From an uncultured Oscillospiraceae bacterium (GTDB lineage: Bacteria; Bacillota; Clostridia; Oscillospirales; Oscillospiraceae), in the NCBI GenBank assembly GCA_934661715.1, contig CAKUJL010000026.1:1-12739 (forward strand): a stretch of DNA of 12,739 nucleotides, in the 5' to 3' direction. Below, one piece after another: positions 6,929-12,739 of this stretch. The notes under the pieces were generated by a model. The model saw only the letters and a program-made list of their open reading frames with translations. It ran no database searches and was not told the origin of the DNA. Positions within the stretch are counted from its first letter, which is position 1, and every line of letters starts with the position of its first letter. The position numbers and the translations under genes were made by a program.

Positions 6929-8451
6929 CACACGGCCTCCCAGAGTTCGATGATCTCATTGTCGCCAAAGCTCGGAAGCACGGCGGTCTGTGTCTTTCCG
7001 CGGGACTTGAGCACATAGATCCCGCCCATGACCTGCACGGTGATGAGCGGCATCATCGCGACCAGCGCCACGATACCGAACGCGTCTGTCATCACGTTTC
7101 CGCCGAGCGCCGTACACGCGCCCATCGCAAGCGGCAGCATGAATGTCGCCGTCAGAGGGCCGGAAGCGACGCCGCCGGAGTCAAAGGCGATGGCCGTAAA
7201 CGTGCGCGGGACGAAGAAGCTCAGACCCAGCGCGACCGCATACCCCGGAACGAGAAACCAGAGGATCGGAAGCCCCGTCAGAACGCGCACCATCGCAAGC
7301 CCGTTTGCAAGCGCCACCGCGACGGATAAGCTCAGGCCCATCGCCTTTGCCGAAATTGCGCCGGAGGTCAGCTCTTCGACCTGTTTGTTGAGAATATGCA
7401 CCGCGGGCTCGGCGTCGATGATGAACCAGCCCATGAGCATCGCCAGCGGAATGAGAAGCCCCTCGAGCCCGCTCGTCACAAGCTCGCTTCCCAGCACGTA
7501 GCCCAGCGGCGAAAAGCCGACGTTCACGCCCGTAAGGAACAGCACGAGCCCCAGAAACGTATAGCCCACGCCGAGGGCGATGCGCGTAAACGGAAGCTTC
7601 CGCAGGTGCAGCGCAAATACCTGGAACAGCAGGAAGAACACGAAGATCGGCAGAAGCGCCATCGCGACTTCCAGTATGTATTCCGGAATGCTCCTGACAT
7701 ACGCCGCGCCGAGCGCCACAGAGTCCGAAAAGCCGCGCACAAGCAGCTCCACATCGGTCTGCGTGTCCGTGGGATAGATCGCGCCGAGCAGCATCACGGC
7801 CAGAACCGGGCCGATCGAGCACAGGGCAACGAGACCAAAGCTGTCCGCCTTGGCGTTTTCGTCGCTGCGGATGGACGCAACGCCCACGCCCAGCGCCATG
7901 ATAAACGGCACCGTCATCGGCCCCGTCGTCACGCCGCCGGAGTCAAACGCGACGGACAAAAAGCCCGCGTCCGACAAAAAAGCGCCGATAAATACGATCG
8001 CGTAGAAAATGATCAGAAGCAGCCTGAGCGAGATCGAAAACAGAATTCTCGCCAGACACAGCATCAGAAAAAGGCCCACGCCGACCGAGACCGTGACGAT
8101 CAGGACCGTCTTGTCGATCGCCGGAACATTCGTCGCCAGCACCTGCAGATCGGGCTCGGCCATCGTGATGGCGACGCCCAGCAGGAAGCTCACCAGCAGG
8201 ATGAACCAGAGCTTTTTCGATTTTGTCATCCTTGCGCCGATGAGGTTTCCGATGCGCGACATCGAAAGCTCCGCGCCCAGCGTGAAAAGGCCCATGCCGA
8301 CAATGAGCAGCCCCGAGCCGAGCAGGAACGAGAGCATCAGCCCCACGTCCACCTGCACAAGCGCCAAACACAGCACCGCCACGATCGCTGTCACCGGCAA
8401 TACCGATGCCGCCGCCTCCTTCAGTTTTTCCGCCAACACCCGATACCGCAA
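6928..8451 (-). CDS. Duplicated DUF1538 integral membrane protein (putative cation/proton transporter)
   Basis: This 507-residue polytopic membrane protein has about a dozen hydrophobic segments and two DUF1538 repeats. Repeat 1 has AEPDLQVL (98-105), AFDSGGVTTGPMTVPF (168-183) and DSFGLVALCSIGP (203-215). Repeat 2 has AEPAVHIL (347-354), AFDSGGVASGPLTATF (422-437) and DAFGIVALVAMMP (456-468). The paired FDSGGV-GP motifs and the buried AEP acids suggest a transport pathway built from two pseudo-symmetric halves. As I recall, DUF1538 proteins UmpA and UmpB of a Halomonas were reported to work together as a sodium(lithium, potassium)/proton antiporter; here both halves are one chain. The substrate in this organism is unknown. 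The TTG start at 8451 is set by AGGAG 7 bases upstream. It is the first gene of an operon with the P-II-like partner, behind an extended -10 promoter. Confidence 0.85.
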   Translation of the reverse strand: MRYRVLAEKLKEAAASVLPVTAIVAVLCLALVQVDVGLMLSFLLGSGLLIVGMGLFTLGAELSMSRIGNLIGARMTKSKKLWFILLVSFLLGVAITMAEPDLQVLATNVPAIDKTVLIVTVSVGVGLFLMLCLARILFSISLRLLLIIFYAIVFIGAFLSDAGFLSVAFDSGGVTTGPMTVPFIMALGVGVASIRSDENAKADSFGLVALCSIGPVLAVMLLGAIYPTDTQTDVELLVRGFSDSVALGAAYVRSIPEYILEVAMALLPIFVFFLLFQVFALHLRKLPFTRIALGVGYTFLGLVLFLTGVNVGFSPLGYVLGSELVTSGLEGLLIPLAMLMGWFIIDAEPAVHILNKQVEELTSGAISAKAMGLSLSVAVALANGLAMVRVLTGLPILWFLVPGYAVALGLSFFVPRTFTAIAFDSGGVASGPLTATFMLPLAMGACTALGGNVMTDAFGIVALVAMMPLITVQVMGGIYVLKSRGKTQTAVLPSFGDNEIIELWEAV

Positions 8452-8486
8452 AACGCCACTCCTTTTGTTCTTTCTTCTTGTGTTTG

Positions 8487-8516
8487 ATTATACCAGATTT
8501 CCGGCCTTTTTGCCAG
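8487..8516 (-). promoter_or_regulatory. Promoter of the DUF1538/P-II-like operon
   Basis: On the minus strand TATAAT (8487-8492) is preceded by TGG, an extended -10. CTGGCA (8511-8516) lies 18 bases upstream as a 4-of-6 -35. The leader would be about 30 bases, ending in AGGAG ahead of the TTG start. Confidence 0.65.
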
Positions 8517-8557
8517 TTAAGAAACGCAAACAGTTGTAAACATTCTGCAAACGGAGA

Positions 8558-8738
8558 CTACCTCGTAGAGTTTCGCCCCGCAGGGCGAAATAAAATGGAA
8601 ATCCATGTTATCCGGCGGCTCCGCCGACCGGAAACATACCTATCGCCTCGCAAGTGTGGAATTTTGCCCCACCGGGGCAAAATTATGCGCGCAGTCGAGG
8701 CGCAATCCCTTTGTCGAAAAAGCGTCAGCTTTTTTGAC
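8558..8738. repeat. Array of five consecutive hairpins (intergenic structured element)
   Basis: Five inverted repeats lie head to tail. They are CTAC/GTAG (8558-8568), TTTCGCCC-CGCA-GGGCGAAA (8571-8590), ATGTTaTCCGG with CCGGAAACAT (8605-8637, with an inner CGG/CCG), AATTTTGCCCC-ACC-GGGGCAAAATT (8660-8684, itself enclosed by CGCCTCG 8644-8650 and CGAGGCG 8696-8702), and GTCGAAAAAGC-GTCA-GCTTTTTTGAC (8713-8738, one G-U pair). No ORF with a ribosome binding site crosses the array convincingly. It lies between the abrB terminator and the DUF1538 promoter, so neither flanking gene clearly transcribes it. It resembles composite palindromic repeats; I recall similar sequence mis-annotated as short hypothetical proteins in related gut Clostridia, unverified. 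Confidence 0.6.
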
Positions 8739-8740
8739 AG

Positions 8741-8785
8741 TCAAGAAAAAGCCTGCCGTTTTCCAAACGGCAGGCTTTTTCTTGA
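8741..8785. terminator. Strong bidirectional terminator downstream of the AbrB-like gene
   Basis: A perfect 21-bp inverted repeat (8741-8761 with 8765-8785) around the loop TCC has the core GCCTGCCGTTT/AAACGGCAGGC. The core is flanked by AAAAA on the left and TTTTT on the right, giving a U-run in both directions. It starts 5 bases past the stop codon of the AbrB-like gene. Confidence 0.85.
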
Positions 8786-8790
8786 ATTAT

Positions 8791-9033
8791 TTACGCCTTC
8801 TTGAGTTCCTTGATGCAGTTGGCGCAGACGTTCTTGCCCTTGTAGACCGTGATGCCCTTGGCGTCGCCGCAGAACACGCAGGTCGGCTCATACTTTTTCA
8901 GAATGATCGAAGAGCCGTCCACATAAATCTCAATGGAGTCCTTCTCCGCGATGTCCAGCGTGCGGCGCAGCTCGATGGGGAGCACGATGCGGCCCAGCTC
9001 GTCCACTTTTCTCACAATGCCTGTCGATTTCAT
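8791..9033 (-). CDS. AbrB-family transition-state regulator with C-terminal CxxC pair
   Basis: This 80-residue DNA-binding protein has an N-terminal swapped-hairpin AbrB domain, MKSTGIVRKVDELGRIVLPI, running to about residue 47. It is followed by a short C-terminal tail with two cysteine pairs, C52-x2-C55 and C70-x2-C73, which look able to bind zinc. AbrB proteins act as dimers or tetramers and repress post-exponential and sporulation genes in Bacillus; the target genes here are unknown. The ATG at 9033 is set by GGAGG 9 bases upstream; the open frame continues further upstream but without family sequence. It is divergent from spmA across 157 bp that could hold an autoregulatory site, though I cannot name a convincing promoter there. 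A small hairpin (GTGCG 9084-9088/CGCAC 9095-9099) lies in that gap. Confidence 0.9.
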   Translation of the reverse strand: MKSTGIVRKVDELGRIVLPIELRRTLDIAEKDSIEIYVDGSSIILKKYEPTCVFCGDAKGITVYKGKNVCANCIKELKKA

Positions 9034-9190
9034 GATTTTGTACCTCCGTTTTTTGGTTTCTTCCACGGGTGAACACGTCCACGGTGCGGCGGGACGCACA
9101 GCCGCGGAGATTAGGGATTGCTGATCATCCTTATCTTAACAGTCATTTATGTCCAAATTTTGAACAAACTACATTTTGTGGAGGAATTTT

Positions 9191-9769
9191 ATGGCGATGT
9201 CGTATATTTGGTCGTTTTTTCTGCTGGCAAGCCTCGTCTGCGCCGCGTTATCCGGGAATTCGGCTGCCCTTTCCGCCGCCGCGCTCACCGGTGCGCAGAA
9301 GGGCGTGCAGCTGGCTTTGTCTCTGGCGGGCGCGCTTTCTCTTTGGAGCGGGGTCTCGAAGGCGATGACGGACAGCGGCCTAGCGGAGAAGCTGTCGTGC
9401 CTTCTTCGGCCGTTTCTTTCGCGCATTTTCCCGGAAACGTGCCGGGACGCGGAAGCGCTTTCCGATTTGAGCGCCAACTTTTCTTCCAACCTTCTGGGCC
9501 TCGGCAGCGCGGCCACACCCATGGGCATTTCGTGTGTGCGCCGGATGCAGATGCTTTCCGGTGACAAGACGAGAGCCAGCAACGAGATGTGCCGCCTGAT
9601 CGTGATGAACACGGCCTCCATTCAGCTTCTTCCCTCGACGATCTGCGCCATCCGGGCAGGACTCGGCGCAGGACGCCCGTTTGAAATTCTGCCCGCCGTC
9701 TGGGTCAGCTCCATCGCCTCTGTCGGTGTGGGGCTTCTGGCCGCGTTCGTGCTGGAGGACAGGCTGTGA
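9191..9769 (+). CDS. spmA: Spore maturation protein A
   Basis: SpmA is a 192-residue membrane protein of the nucleoside-recognition/Gate family, needed in Bacillus for full dehydration of the spore core. Several hydrophobic helices are visible, with the family motifs NFSSNLLGLGSAATPMGIS (98-116) and the segment MCRLIVMNTASIQLLPSTI (137-155). The ATG at 9191 follows GGAGG with a 6-base spacing; an in-frame TTG 15 bases earlier would overlap that site. It overlaps spmB by 4 bases (GTGA), so the two are co-translated. Its presence indicates a spore former. No convincing sporulation-sigma promoter could be identified in the 157 bp upstream. Confidence 0.94.
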   Translation: MAMSYIWSFFLLASLVCAALSGNSAALSAAALTGAQKGVQLALSLAGALSLWSGVSKAMTDSGLAEKLSCLLRPFLSRIFPETCRDAEALSDLSANFSSNLLGLGSAATPMGISCVRRMQMLSGDKTRASNEMCRLIVMNTASIQLLPSTICAIRAGLGAGRPFEILPAVWVSSIASVGVGLLAAFVLEDRL

Positions 9770-10278
9770 CGGAATTTCTGGTGCCGGGGCTGCTTGCGTT
9801 TATCAGCGTGTACGCGCTTCACAAAAAGCAGGACGTCTACGCCTCGCTTCTGTCTGGCGCACGCGAGGGCTTTTCTGCGCTTCTTTCCATCGCGCCGGGG
9901 CTGGTGCTGTTGCTGACGGCGGTCTCCATGCTGCGTGCCAGCGGCTTTTTTGTGCTCTCGGCGAAGGCTTTGTCGCCGGTCTTCCGGTTTTTCGGTATGC
10001 CGCCGGAGCTTGCGCCCTTGATGCTCGTCCGGCCGGTGAGCGGCGGGGCGGCGCTGGCCGTGGGGAGCGAGATCATGCGCGAACACGGCGCAGACTCGTA
10101 CATTGGAAAAAGTGCCGCCGTGATGCTGGGAAGCACCGAAACCACGTTTTACACCATCAGCGTCTACTTTGGCTCGACCGGCATCCGGGACACGAGACAC
10201 ACGGTTCTTGCCGCGCTGCTTGCCGATTTTACGGGCTTTTTCATGGCCTGCCTGACCACGCGGCTCTTTTTGTCCTGA
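9766..10278 (+). CDS. spmB: Spore maturation protein B
   Basis: SpmB (170 residues) is the Gate-domain partner of SpmA; in Bacillus the two are required together for normal spore core dehydration and heat resistance. Visible family sequence includes PELAPLMLVRPVSGGAALAV (85-104), HGADSYIGKSAAVMLGST (112-129) and TTFYTISVYFGSTGIRDTRH, with hydrophobic helices at both ends. The GTG start overlaps the spmA stop codon and has GGAGG 7 bases upstream. No terminator follows, so transcription may run on into argS, which also has its own promoter. Confidence 0.94.
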   Translation: MTEFLVPGLLAFISVYALHKKQDVYASLLSGAREGFSALLSIAPGLVLLLTAVSMLRASGFFVLSAKALSPVFRFFGMPPELAPLMLVRPVSGGAALAVGSEIMREHGADSYIGKSAAVMLGSTETTFYTISVYFGSTGIRDTRHTVLAALLADFTGFFMACLTTRLFLS

Positions 10279-10294
10279 AAGCTTCGTTTCGGAC

Positions 10295-10323
10295 TGTACT
10301 TTCCGGCAACTCTTTGTTATAAT
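10295..10323 (+). promoter_or_regulatory. Promoter of argS
   Basis: A perfect TATAAT lies at 10318-10323. The best-spaced -35 is TGTACT (10295-10300, 17-bp spacer), a weak match. Transcription would begin near 10330, giving a leader of about 53 bases with no T-box-like specifier structure recognisable at that length. Confidence 0.6.
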
Positions 10324-10382
10324 AGAAAAATCTATGAGCTATGATCCGATAAAAGCAGCAATACGAAAGGTGTATGTAGTAT

Positions 10383-12140
10383 ATGAATGTCCTGATTGAT
10401 TTGATTTCCAGGGAGGTTTCCGGCGCGTTTGAGAAGGCCGGGTTTGACCCCGCCTACGGAAAGGTCACGCTCTCGAACCGTCCCGATCTCTGCGAGTACC
10501 AGTGCAACGGCGCTCTGCCCGCGGCCAAGGTCTACCACAAGGCCCCCATCCAGATCGCGTCGGCTGTCAAAGAGCAGTTAGACGGCAACGCGATGTTTGA
10601 AAGCGTCGAGGCCGTGAACCCCGGCTTTCTGAACTTCAAGCTGTCAAATGCATTTCTCGCGCAGTACATTGCGGAAATGAATCTCGCCGAGCACTTTGGC
10701 GTCCAGCCCGAGCAGAACCCCAGAACCATCGTCGTGGACTACGGCGGGCCGAACGTCGCAAAGCCGCTGCATGTCGGCCATCTGCGAAGCGCCATCATCG
10801 GCGAATCCATCAAGCGCATTTACCGGTTCTTCGGCAACCACGTCATCGGCGACATTCACCTCGGCGACTGGGGCCTTCAGATGGGCTTAATTATCGCGCA
10901 GGTGCAGTCCCAGCACCCCGAGCTTTGCTACTTTGACCCCGACTTTACGGGAGAATATCCCGCAGAAGCGCCCTTTACGATCTCCGAGCTTGAAAAGATC
11001 TACCCCGCGGCCAGCGCAAGAAGCAAGGAAGACGCGGAATTTGCCGAAAAGGCGCACAACGCGACCTATTTATTGCAGCAGGGCCAGCGCGGCTACCGCG
11101 CCATGTGGCAGCAGATCATGCGCGTGTCCGTTGAAGACCTCAAGAAGAACTACGAAAACCTCAATGTCAGCTTCGACGTGTGGCTCGGAGAGTCCGACGC
11201 GCAGGCGTATATCCCCACGATGCTGAAGATCGTCGAGGACAAGCACCTTGCCATCGAGTCTGACGGCGCTCTCGTCGTTCCTGTGCAGGAGGAGACGGAC
11301 ACAAAGGAAATGCCGCCGTGCATCCTTCTCAAATCCGACGGCGCGACGCTCTACGCAACGACCGACCTTGCCACCATTGTCCAGCGCGAGCAGGATTTCA
11401 AGCCCGGCAAGATTCTCTACCTCACCGACAAGCGCCAGAGCCTGCACTTTGAGCAGGTCTTCCGCGTCGCACGCAAGGCAGAGCTTGTCCCCGCTTCCAC
11501 CGAGCTTGCGCACATCGGCTTCGGCACGATGAACGGCAAGGACGGCAAGCCCTTCAAGACCCGCGAGGGCGGCGTCATGCGTCTGGAGGTTCTGATTCGC
11601 GAGATCACCGACTATGTAACCGAAAAGATCAGGGAAAATCAGACCGTCTCCGACGAAGAGCTTCCCGAGACCGCGAAGAAAATCGCGATGGCCGCGCTCA
11701 AATACGGCGATCTTTCGAACCTCGCGACCAAGGACTATGTTTTTGACCTCGACCGTTTCTCCTCCTTCGAGGGAAACACCGGCCCCTACATTCTCTACAC
11801 GATCGTCCGCATCAAGTCGATCCTTTCCAAATACGCGGGGAATGTTTCCGACTGCAAGCTCCTCCCGCCCGAGAGCCGCCAGCAGAAGGACCTCATGCTC
11901 GTCCTTTCGCGCCTTGCAGACAGCCTGTCTTCGAGCTACAAAAACTCCGCGCCGAACGAGATCTGCGCGTATATCTATGAGCTTGCCGGCGCGGCCAACA
12001 AGTTCTACCACGACGTGAAGATCATCTCCGAGCCCGACGAGGCGACCAAGGCCAGCTACGTCGCGCTCATGGATCTGACAAAGCGCGTGCTGGAGACGTG
12101 CATCGACCTTCTTGGCTTCAGCGCACCCGAAAAAATGTAA
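10383..12140 (+). CDS. argS: Arginine--tRNA ligase
   Basis: ArgS charges tRNA-Arg with arginine using ATP; it is a class I synthetase of the cytoplasm. The protein has 585 residues, within the normal range. The order is an N-terminal tRNA-recognition domain (about 1-110), the Rossmann catalytic domain with PNVAKPLHVGHLRSAIIG (123-140, HIGH motif as HVGH) and GDIHLGDWG, the KMSKS-equivalent loop KPFKTREGG (389-397), and the C-terminal DALR anticodon-binding domain starting near NTGPYILYTIVRIKSIL. The start at 10383 is forced from upstream by an in-frame TAG at 10377. Its ribosome binding site AAAGG is 12 bases away, rather far. The gene ends at a strong terminator and is complete. Confidence 0.96.
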   Translation: MNVLIDLISREVSGAFEKAGFDPAYGKVTLSNRPDLCEYQCNGALPAAKVYHKAPIQIASAVKEQLDGNAMFESVEAVNPGFLNFKLSNAFLAQYIAEMNLAEHFGVQPEQNPRTIVVDYGGPNVAKPLHVGHLRSAIIGESIKRIYRFFGNHVIGDIHLGDWGLQMGLIIAQVQSQHPELCYFDPDFTGEYPAEAPFTISELEKIYPAASARSKEDAEFAEKAHNATYLLQQGQRGYRAMWQQIMRVSVEDLKKNYENLNVSFDVWLGESDAQAYIPTMLKIVEDKHLAIESDGALVVPVQEETDTKEMPPCILLKSDGATLYATTDLATIVQREQDFKPGKILYLTDKRQSLHFEQVFRVARKAELVPASTELAHIGFGTMNGKDGKPFKTREGGVMRLEVLIREITDYVTEKIRENQTVSDEELPETAKKIAMAALKYGDLSNLATKDYVFDLDRFSSFEGNTGPYILYTIVRIKSILSKYAGNVSDCKLLPPESRQQKDLMLVLSRLADSLSSSYKNSAPNEICAYIYELAGAANKFYHDVKIISEPDEATKASYVALMDLTKRVLETCIDLLGFSAPEKM

Positions 12141-12143
12141 TGC

Positions 12144-12182
12144 AAAGCCCGTTCATTGGGGGAACCAATGGGCGGGCTTTTT
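12144..12182 (+). terminator. Intrinsic terminator of argS
   Basis: A 16-bp stem, AAAGCCCGTTCATTGG (12144-12159) with CCAATGGGCGGGCTTT (12165-12180), has two G-U pairs and the loop GGGAA. It is followed by TTTTT ending at 12182. It starts 3 bases after the argS stop codon. Confidence 0.9.
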
Positions 12183-12223
12183 CGTCACAAATATAAAGAA
12201 GTTCTTAAAATTTCCCAGTTTCC

Positions 12224-12252
12224 TTGCAGAGTAACCGCATATCCTCTATAAT
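12224..12252 (+). promoter_or_regulatory. Promoter of the DUF975 gene
   Basis: TTGCAG (12224-12229) and a perfect TATAAT (12247-12252) are separated by 17 bases. An AT-rich stretch (12187-12212) lies upstream. The leader would be about 38 bases, ending in AGAAAGGATG before the start codon. Confidence 0.7.
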
Positions 12253-12296
12253 GGAAACGGAAAGGGTAAAACTGCGGAAAAGAAAGGATGGTTTTT

Positions 12297-12739
12297 ATGT
12301 ATGCAAGAGATTTCCGTGCGCTGGCCCGGCAGGCGCTGTCCGGCAAATGGGCGCTCGCGGTCCTGACGGGACTTGTCGCCGCGATCCTCGGCGGCACGAT
12401 TGGAAGCGGAGAAGCAGGCGACACGGTCAGCAGCCGCGCCAATGATGTCGTGCAGGATTACGGCTGGCGCTGGGACATTCCGGAGTTCGTCTACACGATT
12501 TTGTTCATTCTGGCCTCGCTGTTTACGGTCTATGTGATCGTCTGCCTGATCTTCGGCGGCGCGGTGAAGCTCGGGTACGCAAAGTTCAACCTTGCCCTGA
12601 TCGATCACAAGGACGCGCAGGTTTCCGACCTGTTTTCGCAGTTTGACCGCTTTGGAAGCGGCTTCCTGCTGAACCTTCTGACGTTTGTCTTTGTCCTTTT
12701 GTGGACGCTGCTTCTCATCATCCCCGGCATCATCGCGGC
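12297..12739 (+). CDS. DUF975 family membrane protein (5' part, truncated by window end)
   Basis: The first 147 codons are present and the frame stays open to the last base, so the gene continues beyond the window. The N-terminus MYARDFRALARQALSGKWAL is the hallmark opening of DUF975 proteins. A first membrane helix (about 18-36) follows, then a hydrophilic loop, a second helix (about 64-88) ending in GGAVKLGYAKFNLALI, a cytoplasmic segment with DLFSQFDRFG, and a third helix with LLWTLLLIIPGIIA. The function of the family is unknown. The ATG at 12297 has AGAAAGG 9 bases upstream. It is the first gene of a new unit with its own promoter after the argS terminator. Confidence 0.85.
   Translation, partial: MYARDFRALARQALSGKWALAVLTGLVAAILGGTIGSGEAGDTVSSRANDVVQDYGWRWDIPEFVYTILFILASLFTVYVIVCLIFGGAVKLGYAKFNLALIDHKDAQVSDLFSQFDRFGSGFLLNLLTFVFVLLWTLLLIIPGIIA

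Noticed and set aside
8406..9072. Short plus-strand open frames running through the hairpin array and under the AbrB-like gene.
   Set aside because: They cross five hairpins and a terminator, lack ribosome binding sites, and encode no recognisable family. They look like the kind of spurious hypothetical proteins that palindromic repeats generate.
9100..9190. A sporulation-sigma (sigma-E or sigma-G) promoter for spmA-spmB, for example around CTACATT near 9168-9174.
   Set aside because: A start site from that -10 would fall on or beyond the ribosome binding site, and no matching -35 at the right spacing was found.

Overview
The window looks like chromosomal DNA from a GC-rich, spore-forming Clostridia-type Firmicute, most likely an Oscillospirales relative. 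This is inferred from the mix of a bacterial-type SMC, spmA-spmB, an AbrB-type regulator carrying a CxxC pair, a DUF975 protein, strong AGGAGG-like ribosome binding sites and TATAAT-type promoters. No phage, plasmid, transposase, CRISPR array, rRNA or tRNA is visible.

Layout. (1) Positions 1-5374 read leftward: a palindromic repeat fragment at the window edge, smc (64-3636) with its own promoter, a 445-bp gap, then a GT4 glycosyltransferase (4082-5374). The gap is not empty. It holds a promoter-plus-terminator unit that could make a roughly 90-nt RNA (about 3720-3808), and a 161-bp element (3918-4078) that is one long imperfect palindrome. (2) A YgjP/DUF45 metallopeptidase gene (5530-6222) reads rightward, divergent from the glycosyltransferase. 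It converges on a two-gene leftward operon across a shared bidirectional terminator. (3) That operon encodes a duplicated DUF1538 membrane protein (6928-8451) and a tandem P-II-like protein (6260-6928), with overlapping stop and start codons. (4) A 180-bp run of consecutive hairpins (8558-8738) and a 21-bp-stem terminator separate it from an AbrB-like regulator (8791-9033, leftward). (5) Rightward from 9191: spmA-spmB (overlapping GTGA), argS with its own promoter, a terminator, and the first 147 codons of a DUF975 membrane protein cut by the window end.

The protein-coding genes are mostly housekeeping or sporulation genes: chromosome condensation (SMC), arginyl-tRNA synthesis (ArgS), spore core dehydration (SpmA/SpmB) and transition-state regulation (AbrB). 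The least understood pair is the DUF1538 transporter-like protein with its P-II-like partner, where both proteins are internally duplicated. The unexplained DNA lies between genes: the giant palindrome, the hairpin array, the edge palindrome and the candidate small RNA. Copy number, expression and conservation cannot be judged from this window alone.
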